From contig CALRVE020000001.1 of NCBI GenBank assembly GCA_943371535.1, positions 124,001-188,000 of the forward strand: a DNA stretch of 64,000 nt, in the 5' to 3' direction. The stretch is from UBA1930 sp943371535. GTDB lineage: Bacteria; Bacteroidota; Bacteroidia; Chitinophagales; Chitinophagaceae. The notes under the pieces were generated by a model. The model ran no database searches and was not told the DNA's origin. It saw only the letters and a list, made by a program, of their open reading frames with translations. The position numbers were made by a program, and so were the translations under genes. Positions 26,074-35,403 of this stretch are shown here, piece after piece; the first letter of the stretch is position 1, and each line of letters starts with the position of its first letter.

Positions 26074-28320
26074 TTAATTAGATGGTAGCTCACTCATCCA
26101 TTTTTTCAATTTATTCAGTTCTTGTTTGTTGATTTTATTATGGATAGATTTTGCTATATCTACTTTTTCTCTATTGGTTAAATGAAAATTTAAACTAGCT
26201 GCATTTTCTTTACCAGTTGCTTCATATTGAAAGCAAACTCTTTCTAAATTACTACCATAACTTTCACTCAAGTATTCTAATTGTCCTTGCTGATAAAAAT
26301 CTTGCAACTTAAACCAATTGTTTTGTAGCAAAAATGCAGGCTTGGTAAATAAGCCAATTAAGTTTTTGCTCTCGTAAGGTTTTTCCCAATCGCTTATGCT
26401 TCTATCTCGTATTTGAATTAGCACAACTTTACCTGTGTTGGATTTTAGCCAATCTTTAAATACTTCAATAAATCGCAAAGTGTTTTCTTGTCCGTAATTA
26501 TCTCTTAATCCAGCATCCATCACATCAATAATTGGGTTGGTAGGCAACCATACATTGGGTAACACGTACGGAAAAGTGGCATTCATACGCAATGCACTCA
26601 ATACTTTAATTTGTGTACTATTTTGATGAGCAAAAAAGCTGTTGAAGTCAATTGCATCGGGGTCGGGAATAACTATTTTATTGCTATCGGTTGTTGCCCT
26701 CATTAAAAAACGTACAGGATTTGTACAAATAATCATTTTTCGTCCATCACGGCTAATTACACTATTAAACAACATAGTAGGTATGGTTGCATTGTCTTCA
26801 TCTAAAGTATAATCTTGTACACTTTTATTCAAATAGCCTCTCGTGTTTTCACTTAATTTTTGTTCAAAAGCAAAGCCTCTATCTTTTACATATTCAAAAT
26901 TATTGACTGTAAATTTTTGTACCGGACTAATTAAATCTCGGCTTACTAATGAAGAAAATAAAGGGTTTAATAGATCTTTTGAAATATCGTCTCTGTAAGT
27001 TTTGTCTTGTAAATTAATTTGTTGATTGTTCAATTTTAATCTATACAATTCTCTAAAATAAGCAGCACCTAACAGCCCTCCAGAAGCTCCATTAATTAAA
27101 ACAGTTTGGTGCATTAAATTACCATTCATTAAACTATCTAATTGTTGTAATACCGTAAACGTAAAGTTGGCACTACGTAAACCACCACCACTTGTATTAA
27201 TGATGTATAAAATTGGTTTATCGGTTTTTTGTTTGGCTTTCCATGCTTCTAATCTTTTTAAAAAAGCTTGTTTGTCGGCTTCAATATTTTCATCGCTGGC
27301 CAAGGTTAACAAGCTAGCTCTATTATAGTTGGGGCGTTGTTCTTTGTTCCAATAATTTAGGCCATAGGCTTTATTTCTTGGATCAATATAGTTTTGTTCG
27401 TACAAATAATTCAACCCTACATACAATAATAACACTAACGGAATACTCCAACTTTTTAAAAAAACCGATAAAGCCCCACCTACTGCAATCATTAAAGAAA
27501 ATAAAATGGTAATACTAGCAGCTGCAGGTATTTGAAACAATCTACTGTCTGATGAAAACCCAGTAATGATTAAAAAAATAAATGCAATTAAAAAAGCAAT
27601 AACCGCAGCAAAATGTTGACGTTGAAAAATGGTGTCCAATAATTCTCTACTATAATGACGAATGTCTCTTGGCTTGCGTAAATGTAGTTTGGCACTCAAA
27701 AACCAATCAACCCGAATATCTTTTTTGTCAGCAGGTAATGGGTTGTTAATAGAGGTATTAGCATAAGATGCATGTGCTGAATGTAATATCAAATGCATGC
27801 TTTGATAAATTCGTCTATCGGCACTAAAAAAATAACCAAATGCCAGTAAAATTGAAAATGAGTATCCAGCTAAAAATCCAAAAATCAATATCAAAATTTC
27901 ACTCAATTCAAGCAATGCTTTGTGTTGGGCATAATCAATGGCGTTAAAAAAGTAGAATACTAAAAAGAGTAATGGCAAAACACTATTGTTAATACAAAAC
28001 TTTAAAAATGGTTGAGCAGTAGTGGCTAAAAATTCAATATGTTTTCTATGTAAAATAAAAGTGGTTATATGCCAACTCATAATAAATACACCAATGGCCA
28101 CACCAACAATTGCTGTACTAAAAAAACTTACCTCATCGTAATATTCTGGAGCAAGGTATAAAGAGTATGCACCAAAATTTTCCATAAAAAAGCCACCGAC
28201 TGTAGCAAATAATATGTACCAAAATACCAAAAAAATTTGATACCTACGAAAGTGTAAAAAAAGTAATTGAATAGGAAGACTATACCAAAATCCAATAAGT
28301 ATTTTTTTCATGGCAGGCAT
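26074..28320 (-). CDS. Patatin-like phospholipase with N-terminal membrane domain
   Basis: 748 residues. The first about 320 residues contain around eight hydrophobic helices. A patatin domain follows: the glycine-rich oxyanion loop (NTSGGGLRSANF), the nucleophile motif GASGG (Ser in INGASGGLLG) and the catalytic Asp in DAGLRDN. It should hydrolyse acyl esters of lipids, with the catalytic domain tethered to the inner membrane. The last 150 residues have no clear match. Start at ATG 28320; a second ATG at 28311 (MKKILIGFW) is equally plausible. Confidence 0.87.
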   Translation of the reverse strand: MPAMKKILIGFWYSLPIQLLFLHFRRYQIFLVFWYILFATVGGFFMENFGAYSLYLAPEYYDEVSFFSTAIVGVAIGVFIMSWHITTFILHRKHIEFLATTAQPFLKFCINNSVLPLLFLVFYFFNAIDYAQHKALLELSEILILIFGFLAGYSFSILLAFGYFFSADRRIYQSMHLILHSAHASYANTSINNPLPADKKDIRVDWFLSAKLHLRKPRDIRHYSRELLDTIFQRQHFAAVIAFLIAFIFLIITGFSSDSRLFQIPAAASITILFSLMIAVGGALSVFLKSWSIPLVLLLYVGLNYLYEQNYIDPRNKAYGLNYWNKEQRPNYNRASLLTLASDENIEADKQAFLKRLEAWKAKQKTDKPILYIINTSGGGLRSANFTFTVLQQLDSLMNGNLMHQTVLINGASGGLLGAAYFRELYRLKLNNQQINLQDKTYRDDISKDLLNPLFSSLVSRDLISPVQKFTVNNFEYVKDRGFAFEQKLSENTRGYLNKSVQDYTLDEDNATIPTMLFNSVISRDGRKMIICTNPVRFLMRATTDSNKIVIPDPDAIDFNSFFAHQNSTQIKVLSALRMNATFPYVLPNVWLPTNPIIDVMDAGLRDNYGQENTLRFIEVFKDWLKSNTGKVVLIQIRDRSISDWEKPYESKNLIGLFTKPAFLLQNNWFKLQDFYQQGQLEYLSESYGSNLERVCFQYEATGKENAASLNFHLTNREKVDIAKSIHNKINKQELNKLKKWMSELPSN

Positions 28321-28381
28321 TATGTTGTAAAATAAGACAAAATGAACAACAATGTTGCTGCCTGCAAAAAACTTACCAATA

Positions 28382-29428
28382 TTACTTAACTAGTTTTTGC
28401 CAACTTAAAATATAGGTTACTGCAATAAGTGATAGTAACAATAACATGCCCACCAATTGATGCAATTGTGCCATCCACTCAAACACACCAAAATTACCAA
28501 GCTTAATAGATGGGCTAGTTAGCACACTTAAAACGCCCAATACAATTTGTATAATTACTAAAATAAAAGGCCAATGTTTAGCTTTATTAAAAGCTGCCGA
28601 TACCGAAATAATTTTTGCTTTAAACCACCACCAAAAAATTAAAATGGCTATAACATAAGCTAGTGTTCTATGTATTAAGTGTATGGTAATTCTATCGTGA
28701 AAAATATTGCCCAAGTGTTCAGGAATAAACATTCCATTTATGCTAGGCCAAGTTGGTGCAGCATTTGCAGCTTTTAAACCAGCCATAAATGCACCGTAAA
28801 AAAGTTGAGCTGTTAATAAAAAAATCATCCAAATCATTGCTTTTTTAAGTGCAGGATTATTTACTTTTTCTGTTGGATTTATTACTAACGATAAGCCAAA
28901 AATTAAAGCATAACTTATTAAAACCATTGCACTAACAAAATGAACCGATAAACGAATATGGCTAACATACAAATCGTTATCGTTTAAACCACTTTGCACC
29001 ATAATCCAACCAATTGCACCTTGCATTGCACCCAATAAAAACAAAATGATTAAAGGGTTAATCATCCATTTTTTAAAATAGCCCTTCACTAAAAAGTACA
29101 CAAACGGAAATAAAAATACCAGCCCAATTAATCTTGCCCATTGCCTATGAAACCATTCCCAAAAGAAAATAAATTTAAAATCGCCCAGTGTAAAATGTGT
29201 ATTCAAATATTTGTATTGAGCAATGGTTTGATATTGCTCAAATGCAAGCTGCCATTCAGTTTCGTTCATGGGGGGTAACGCTCCCATAATAGGTTTCCAT
29301 TCTGTAATACTTAAACCACTACCAGTTAATCGTGTAATTCCACCCAATAAAACTTGTATAATTAACATGCCAATACCAATAAAAATCCAATTGGCAACCA
29401 CTTTAGTTTTCCGTTCGTCTGTAATCAT
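28382..29428 (-). CDS. ctaA: Heme A synthase, COX15/CtaA family
   Basis: It oxidises the C8 methyl of heme O to the formyl group of heme A for aa3-type cytochrome oxidases. The 348-residue protein has eight membrane helices and the family opening GGITRLTGSGLSITEWKPIMGALPP (split by the family into GGITRLTGSG and ITEWKP). Conserved histidines are in EWFHRQWAR, SVHFV, HLIHRTLAY and AQLHQLVGM. Its length is closer to the eukaryotic/alpha-proteobacterial COX15 type than to Bacillus CtaA. The cta/cox genes are not in this window. Confidence 0.92.
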   Translation of the reverse strand: MITDERKTKVVANWIFIGIGMLIIQVLLGGITRLTGSGLSITEWKPIMGALPPMNETEWQLAFEQYQTIAQYKYLNTHFTLGDFKFIFFWEWFHRQWARLIGLVFLFPFVYFLVKGYFKKWMINPLIILFLLGAMQGAIGWIMVQSGLNDNDLYVSHIRLSVHFVSAMVLISYALIFGLSLVINPTEKVNNPALKKAMIWMIFLLTAQLFYGAFMAGLKAANAAPTWPSINGMFIPEHLGNIFHDRITIHLIHRTLAYVIAILIFWWWFKAKIISVSAAFNKAKHWPFILVIIQIVLGVLSVLTSPSIKLGNFGVFEWMAQLHQLVGMLLLLSLIAVTYILSWQKLVK

Positions 29429-29572
29429 AACTACTACTTTAAAAATTGATGCTGCAAATGTAAAACATGGTAGTTGCTATAAAGTTTTTGTTTTAGGTAA
29501 TAATTGTTTTTGTTGAAGGATATTTATTTTTTATGAGGTCATCGTTCAAAACTTTATTCAACTTTCTCATAG

Positions 29573-29594
29573 CCTGTACTGAGCGAAGTCGAAG
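29573..29594. repeat. Short intergenic repeat of the CTGAGCGAAGTCGAAG family
   Basis: The segment contains ACTGAGCGAAGTCGAAG, a sequence I recognise as widely dispersed between genes of many Bacteroidota. It lies in the 217-base gap between ctaA and rnhB, which otherwise shows nothing but a TAACTTTG box at 29631-29638 just before rnhB. Confidence 0.55.
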
Positions 29595-29645
29595 TATCGC
29601 ATAGTCAATAACTATCAGCTTTAAATTTTATAACTTTGTTCAACA

Positions 29646-30245
29646 ATGGCACTCGATTTATTTTACCAAACTCAAGTTGTAGAAGCTGGCTGCGATGAAG
29701 CTGGCAGAGGTTGTTATGCAGGTCCGGTTTTTGCAGCTGCTGTAATTTTACCTAATCATTTCCATCATCCGCTACTTAATGATAGTAAACAAGTAGCTGA
29801 AAAAGATAGAAACGAATTACGTTTATACATTGAACAACATGCAATAAGTTTTGCAGTAGCAATGGTTACCCATGCAGAAATTGATCAAATCAACATTTTA
29901 AAAGCTAGCTTCAAAGCCATGCATTTAGCCATAGACCAACTAAAGAAAAAACCTAAACTATTGTTGATAGATGGAAACAGGTTTATACCCTACAAAAAAA
30001 CGCCCCATCAATGCATTATTAAAGGCGATGGAAAATTTGCATCAATTGCAGCAGCCAGCATTTTAGCTAAAACCTATAGAGATGAGTATATGCTACAACT
30101 GCATGAACAATACCCCATGTATGGTTGGAATAAAAATAAAGGTTATGGCACATTGCAACATAGAAAAGCCATTGAGCAATTTGGCTTATGTGAGTTTCAT
30201 AGAAAAAGTTTTGCAATTGTACCCAATAAAATAAGTTTATTTTAA
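29646..30245 (+). CDS. rnhB: Ribonuclease HII
   Basis: It cleaves RNA in RNA-DNA hybrids and at single ribonucleotides in DNA. The 199-residue protein carries the family active-site motifs: GCDEAGRGCYAGPV (Asp and Glu metal ligands), LNDSKQVAEKDR, and later LLIDGNRF and AAASILAKTYRDEYM (further Asp ligands). Length matches the family. It converges on the LytTR regulator, whose stop is 7 bases away. Confidence 0.97.
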   Translation: MALDLFYQTQVVEAGCDEAGRGCYAGPVFAAAVILPNHFHHPLLNDSKQVAEKDRNELRLYIEQHAISFAVAMVTHAEIDQINILKASFKAMHLAIDQLKKKPKLLLIDGNRFIPYKKTPHQCIIKGDGKFASIAAASILAKTYRDEYMLQLHEQYPMYGWNKNKGYGTLQHRKAIEQFGLCEFHRKSFAIVPNKISLF

Positions 30246-30252
30246 GAAAAGC

Positions 30253-31005
30253 TTATTTACTGGTAGCTGCTTTTAAGTATTGCATAAAATCTTGCTTTCT
30301 TTCTCTGGCAATGGCAACAGTAGCTTTACCATTTAATGTAACTTCAGCATTATCGCTGGATACATTGGTAACAAAAGCAGTATTAATTAAAAAGCTGCGA
30401 TGTGTTCTATAAAATCCATCTGTTTGTGTAAGCTGATCTTCAAAATCTTTAATGTTTTTACTGGCTAAAATTTTAGTGCCATCTTTCAAAAAAAAGTTTA
30501 CATAACTACCTTCAGCTTTTAAGTAAATAATTTCTTTCAGTTCTATAAATAAACTGCCCTCACTTAAAGGCACTACAATTTTTTTAATTTTAAATTCTTC
30601 TAAATTGGTTTGCAGTGTTTCAATACGTTCTTTAATTAACGAGTTACCTCTAATGCGTTCAACTTTATTTACTGCATTAATAAGTTGTTCTATTTGTATT
30701 GGTTTTAGCAAATAATCTATTGCACTTACTTGAAAAGCTTTTAAAGCAAATTCGCTATATGCTGTGGTGAAAACAATGTCAAAATTTATTTCATCAAAAA
30801 ACTCTATGAGCTGAAAACCATTATAGCCGGGCATTTCAATATCTAAAAAAACAACATCTGGTTCAAATTTTTTAATGGCTTTTACCGCTTGAGGTACATC
30901 TTCAGTTATTGCAACAATTTGCACAGTTGGGCAATAATCGGCTAAGAAGCTTTCTAAAATTCTTCTTGCTTTGCCTTCATCATCTACAATTATTGCTTTT
31001 AACAT
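30253..31005 (-). CDS. LytTR-family response regulator
   Basis: 250 residues. The receiver domain has acidic residues D8/D9, the phosphoacceptor D55 (VVFLDIEMPG) and the lysine of DYLLKPI. The C-terminal half is a LytTR DNA-binding domain (LKAEGSYVNFFLKDG, FYRTHRSFLIN). In Bacteroidota the partner is usually a 7TM or LytS-type histidine kinase; none is adjacent, so its kinase must be elsewhere. The gene stands alone between rnhB (convergent) and a 230-base gap. Confidence 0.93.
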   Translation of the reverse strand: MLKAIIVDDEGKARRILESFLADYCPTVQIVAITEDVPQAVKAIKKFEPDVVFLDIEMPGYNGFQLIEFFDEINFDIVFTTAYSEFALKAFQVSAIDYLLKPIQIEQLINAVNKVERIRGNSLIKERIETLQTNLEEFKIKKIVVPLSEGSLFIELKEIIYLKAEGSYVNFFLKDGTKILASKNIKDFEDQLTQTDGFYRTHRSFLINTAFVTNVSSDNAEVTLNGKATVAIARERKQDFMQYLKAATSK

Positions 31006-31236
31006 GCGGTAAAATTAGCGAAATATTAGCAGGGAATATATTAACAATATAAAATATAATAAATATAAATTTAGCCGAAATATAACTGAATAGCTTTTTA
31101 GCTTTGTGAGTTGATTTGTTTAATTTGTAAGTGGTTGATTGTATTGATATAACCTATCATTACAATGCTTACCAACTATCATAATTTTGCAACAATAGCA
31201 AACAATCCATTATTTTCGTTATTCAAATAAAATTTT

Positions 31237-32985
31237 ATGCAAAAAAAGCTTTTCAATTGGTTGAGTTTCTCAACTGTTTTGTTGGTGTTGGCATCATGTG
31301 GTAACAAAGCACCCAAAGAAGCCAAATATATTCCTAAAGATGCTACAGTAGTATTAGCTGTCAATCCTAAGTCGTTAGAAGACAAAATGAAACAAGGTAA
31401 TTTAACTATCGACAGTTTTGTAAATAAACTTTCGGTAAATACCGATACAGCCGATGCTAATAAAGCCAAAAAACTTTGGTCCGATTTTAAAAACAGCACC
31501 ATTAATATTGATGAGAATGTGTTTTTATTTGTGGTACAAAAAGCCTCTGTTCAAAAAGGTGAAGCCAATGCTGTAACCTTAGCTGCTACTATAAAAGACG
31601 AAGCTAAGTTTGAAGCTTTTATTAAAGGGCAAGATGAATTAAAAAGTAAAGCTATTCAAAAAGAAAGCAATTTTTCTTACCTAGAAGCTGCTTACAATAC
31701 TTCAATTGCATGGAATAAAGAAGTGGTTTTATTAACCATGTATAACAAAACACCTAAAATGACATTTGATTCTTTAGGTAATTATGAAATGCCCGATGAA
31801 ACAACCATTAAAAAAGAACATAAAGAAGAAGTGGCTCGTTATTTTAACTTAAAAGCCGAGCAAAGTATGGGTTCGGTAGATTTGTTTAACAACATGTTTA
31901 AAGAAAAAGCAGATGCCTATGGTTTTAGTACAAGTGCAGGTACATTGGCTGCTTTAAGTGGTACACCTTTGAATTTACCTAAGTTAGAAGAGTTGTTGAA
32001 AGACAATTATTCGGCTGGTACATTCAATTTTGAAGAAGGTAAAATTGTAGTAAAATCTGTAACACATACCAACCCAATGTTAAGTAGCATATTGAAAAAA
32101 TATGCTGGACCAACAGTAAATATGAGTGCATTGGAAAAATTCCCTTCTCAAAATATCAATGGAGCCATGTTGGTATCTTTTAATCCAGAATTATTCAATG
32201 GCTTATTAACCGAGTTACAAGTTGGTGGAATGGTTGATGGATTTTTAGCAGGACAAGGTTTAACTAGTGCCGATATTTTTAAAGCATTGAAAGGAGAAAT
32301 AAATGTAATAGTATCTGATTTTTCTATTGCTCCAAAAGAAATGAAGTATCAAGATTTTGAAGGCAAAACACAAACTTACACTAGCAGCATGCCAAGTGCT
32401 AAATTAATTTTCTCAGCTAATATTGGTAATAAGTTGGCATTTGATAAATTGATGCAAAAAGCAGTTGAAACTGGATTTGCACAAAAAACGGCTACTGGTT
32501 ATCGTAATGGTGTAGGTATGACAGCAACTAGTTTGTTTTTAATGGTAGATGATAAAAATTTTATTCTAGCTAGCGATAGTGCAACTTATGCTGCTTATGT
32601 AGCAGGAACTGGCAAAGCAACTATTAGTGCCGATGTATTGAGTAAACTAAAAGGTAAAAGCACTGCAACGTTTGTTGATTTTACAAGTTTATTTACTGCT
32701 GCTATGACAAGTGGAAATGATGAATCAGGTAAAAAAGCATTAACTGCTGCAAACAATACGTTTAAAAATATTATTCTAACATCAGATAATTTTGAAGACA
32801 AATCCGTAAAAAGCTATTTCGAAGTAAATATGGTGAATGCAAAGCAAAACAGCTTAGTAAGCACAGTAAACTTTATCAATGATTTATTTACCATTTTTAA
32901 AGAAGAACGTGCTAATAGAAAGTTTCCAAGTGATATAGAGGTTGAAGATGTAGAAGATGGAGGTTTAGTTCTTCCAAAGAAATAA
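31237..32985 (+). CDS. DUF4836-family lipoprotein
   Basis: A 582-residue lipoprotein. The signal sequence ends at the lipobox cysteine C22 in LASCGNKAPK. The body has YIPKDATVVLAVNPKSL, the typical start of DUF4836 proteins, followed by two related halves and a Lys- and acid-rich end. DUF4836 members are abundant envelope lipoproteins of Bacteroidota of unknown role. A TAATTTTG box at 31182-31189 could be its -7 element. A terminator follows. Confidence 0.82.
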   Translation: MQKKLFNWLSFSTVLLVLASCGNKAPKEAKYIPKDATVVLAVNPKSLEDKMKQGNLTIDSFVNKLSVNTDTADANKAKKLWSDFKNSTINIDENVFLFVVQKASVQKGEANAVTLAATIKDEAKFEAFIKGQDELKSKAIQKESNFSYLEAAYNTSIAWNKEVVLLTMYNKTPKMTFDSLGNYEMPDETTIKKEHKEEVARYFNLKAEQSMGSVDLFNNMFKEKADAYGFSTSAGTLAALSGTPLNLPKLEELLKDNYSAGTFNFEEGKIVVKSVTHTNPMLSSILKKYAGPTVNMSALEKFPSQNINGAMLVSFNPELFNGLLTELQVGGMVDGFLAGQGLTSADIFKALKGEINVIVSDFSIAPKEMKYQDFEGKTQTYTSSMPSAKLIFSANIGNKLAFDKLMQKAVETGFAQKTATGYRNGVGMTATSLFLMVDDKNFILASDSATYAAYVAGTGKATISADVLSKLKGKSTATFVDFTSLFTAAMTSGNDESGKKALTAANNTFKNIILTSDNFEDKSVKSYFEVNMVNAKQNSLVSTVNFINDLFTIFKEERANRKFPSDIEVEDVEDGGLVLPKK

Positions 32986-33007
32986 TGCTGCTCCTTTAAT
33001 TTATTCT

Positions 33008-33038
33008 AAAAAGTCCTGCAAAATGCAGGGCTTTTTTT
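33008..33038 (+). terminator. Terminator after the DUF4836 gene
   Basis: AAAAG-t-CCTGCA, loop AAA, TGCAGG-g-CTTTTTTT. The hairpin overlaps any start of the next gene upstream of 33040, which is one reason to place that start at 33128. Confidence 0.88.
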
Positions 33039-33127
33039 ATGTCAATTTCTATTCAATTGTAAAAAAATCAGTTTTTCCTCAACCAATATTTACTACATTG
33101 CCACACTTAAAAAATTATTGTCAAAAT

Positions 33128-35287
33128 ATGAAAAAGCTATTTGTATCTCTAGCCTTAGTGCTAACGATGTTTCGTAGTTATGCCGATGAAGGTATGTGGT
33201 TGCCTATGCTATTAGGACAACAAGTGTATAACGATATGGTTAAAAAAGGGTTGAAGTTAAAACCCGAGCAACTCTACAGTATTAACAAATCTTCTATTAA
33301 AGATGCTATTATCATTTTTGGTGGCGGATGTACAGGAGAAATTGTAAGCAATCAAGGTTTAATATTTACCAATCACCATTGTGGTTATGGTGCTATTGCA
33401 TCGGCTAGTACAGTTGAAGCCAATTATTTGCAAGATGGTTTTTGGGCTAGCGATAAAACCAAAGAAATTTCTACCAAATTAAGCGTAAAGTTTTTAAATA
33501 GAATTGAAGATGTTACTGCAAAAATTAATGCTGAATTAGGTAGTTTAACCGGTGCCGATAGAACAAAAAAATACAATGAAATTGTAGCCGAAATTGTAAA
33601 AAATATTGTTGGTGGCGATGAATTTAAAGATGCAGTAGTTGCTAGCATGTTTAAAGGCAATCAGTTTTTTGTTTTTGTGTACGATGTTTATAAAGACATT
33701 CGTTTAGTAGGCACTCCACCAGAAAGTATAGGCAAATTTGGAGGTGATACTGATAACTGGGAGTGGCCAAGACATACGGGTGATTTTTCTGTATTTCGTG
33801 TGTACGCTAATAAAGATGGTAAACCATCAAAATTTGCTAATGATAATGCACCAATGGTTCCTAAATATCATTTACCAGTAAGCTTAAAAGGCTTTAAAGA
33901 TGGCGATTACAGCATGATTTATGGTTACCCAGGTGGTACAAATAGATATGAAACTTCTTATGGTATTCAATTAGCTACAGATATCAATAATCCATCTCTA
34001 GTAAAGCTTCGTGATGTACGTTTAAAGTACATGTTCGAGCAAATGAAAAACAACAAAGCTGTTAAATTACAATTGGCTAGCAACTACGCAGGTATTGCTA
34101 ACTACTGGAAATTTTTTGATGGAGAAACCAAACAATTATTGAAGTTTAACACGTTTGGAGCAAAACAAACTGAAGAAGCTGCATTTATAAACTGGGCAAA
34201 AGCAAAACCTGAATATGAAAATATTTTTGCCGAGTACGAAAAGAATTATAAAGAATGGACTCCTTTTGCAAAACATCGCCAATACATAAATGAAGGTATT
34301 GCTGGTAGTCCGTTAATTGCTTATGCTGCAAGTTGGATGAGCCTAGAGGCATTATTAAAAAGAAAAGATTATAAACCTGAAGAAGTTAAAAAAGCCATTG
34401 AAAATGCAACTGCTGCAAGAAAAAATTTCTTAGAAGGCGAGAACAAAAAAAGTGATCAAAATATTTTAGCAGCTGTTGTTGCTATGTTTTATAGCGATGT
34501 AGATAAAGACCAACACCCAAAAGGTTTTTACGAAGATTTATTTAAAACCTATAACGATATTGAACAAAATACATACAAAATGTTTGCTGCCGATGTATTT
34601 GCTAACACCATGGCTTTTGACGATGCCAAGTGGTTGTCTTTTACAGAAAAACCTAGTGCAACAACATTGGCTGAAGATCCTGCATTTAAAGTAGCCAAAG
34701 CATTTTTTAGTAATTATAGCAGCAATTATGCACCTAAATATGCATCGTTTGTTACAAAGAATAATGAGTTGGGCAGATTGTATTTGAAAGGGTTATTTGA
34801 AATGAATCCTACAAAAATGAATGGTACTTATCCTGATGCAAACTTTACTATGAGGGTTTCTTATGGTAATGTAAAAAGCTATAATCCAAAAGATGCAGTG
34901 AAGTACGATTTTGTTTGTACCATGGGTGGTGCAATGGCAAAATATGTAAAAGGAGATTATGAATTTGATTTGCCTACGAAGTTTTTAGACTTGAATAAGG
35001 CGAAAGACTATGGTGAATATGCCGATAAAAAATACAATGATGTGGTGGTATGTTTTATAACCACCAATGATATTACAGGAGGAAACTCTGGTAGTCCGGT
35101 ATTAGATGCAAAAGGCAATTTAATTGGTTTAGCTTTCGATGGTAACTATGAAGCTTTAAGTCATAAGTTGGCTTTTGATAAAGATTTAAATCGTACTATT
35201 TGTGTAGATGTACGTTATGTTTTATGGTGCATTGATAAATTAGGTGGTGCCAAACATATTGTAGATGAATTAACTTTAGTGAAGTAA
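33128..35287 (+). CDS. S46-family dipeptidyl peptidase (DPP7/DPP11-like)
   Basis: A periplasmic serine exopeptidase that removes dipeptides from oligopeptides. I start at ATG 33128 (MKKLFVSLALVLTMF), which gives a signal peptide ending near SYADEG and 719 residues, the usual family length. The earlier in-frame ATG at 33023 falls in the terminator. Catalytic residues: His in TNHHCGYGA, Asp in GGDTDNWEWPRHTGDFS, Ser in GGNSGSPV. Eighteen residues after the serine is Gly (FDGNYE). From memory this position is Gly in DPP7 (broad, hydrophobic P1) and Arg in DPP11 (acidic P1), so a DPP7-like specificity is inferred. Confidence 0.93.
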   Translation: MKKLFVSLALVLTMFRSYADEGMWLPMLLGQQVYNDMVKKGLKLKPEQLYSINKSSIKDAIIIFGGGCTGEIVSNQGLIFTNHHCGYGAIASASTVEANYLQDGFWASDKTKEISTKLSVKFLNRIEDVTAKINAELGSLTGADRTKKYNEIVAEIVKNIVGGDEFKDAVVASMFKGNQFFVFVYDVYKDIRLVGTPPESIGKFGGDTDNWEWPRHTGDFSVFRVYANKDGKPSKFANDNAPMVPKYHLPVSLKGFKDGDYSMIYGYPGGTNRYETSYGIQLATDINNPSLVKLRDVRLKYMFEQMKNNKAVKLQLASNYAGIANYWKFFDGETKQLLKFNTFGAKQTEEAAFINWAKAKPEYENIFAEYEKNYKEWTPFAKHRQYINEGIAGSPLIAYAASWMSLEALLKRKDYKPEEVKKAIENATAARKNFLEGENKKSDQNILAAVVAMFYSDVDKDQHPKGFYEDLFKTYNDIEQNTYKMFAADVFANTMAFDDAKWLSFTEKPSATTLAEDPAFKVAKAFFSNYSSNYAPKYASFVTKNNELGRLYLKGLFEMNPTKMNGTYPDANFTMRVSYGNVKSYNPKDAVKYDFVCTMGGAMAKYVKGDYEFDLPTKFLDLNKAKDYGEYADKKYNDVVVCFITTNDITGGNSGSPVLDAKGNLIGLAFDGNYEALSHKLAFDKDLNRTICVDVRYVLWCIDKLGGAKHIVDELTLVK

Positions 35288-35306
35288 ATTCATTACACAT
35301 TATATA

Positions 35307-35394
35307 AAACCCCGTCAACAGTTTTCAACTTTGACGGGGGGTTTTTTTAAGTTCTCAATAACCGCAGACGAGGCTATGAGCCGTCGTCTGGGTT
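35307..35394. terminator. Double-hairpin module between convergent genes
   Basis: Hairpin one (35307-35348) has arms CCCCGTCAA and TTGACGGGG and is followed by seven T. Hairpin two (35360-35394) has arms CAGACGA-GGCT and AGCC-g-TCGTCTG within AACC...GGTT. The first is a good terminator for the S46 gene, and the pair can serve guaB from the other side. Both stems recur at 62.6 kb. Confidence 0.75.
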
Positions 35395-35403
35395 ATATAA
35401 AAT

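Noticed and set aside
33023..33127. Extra N-terminal segment of the S46 peptidase
   Set aside because: It runs through the terminator of the previous gene, and a proper signal peptide begins at 33128.
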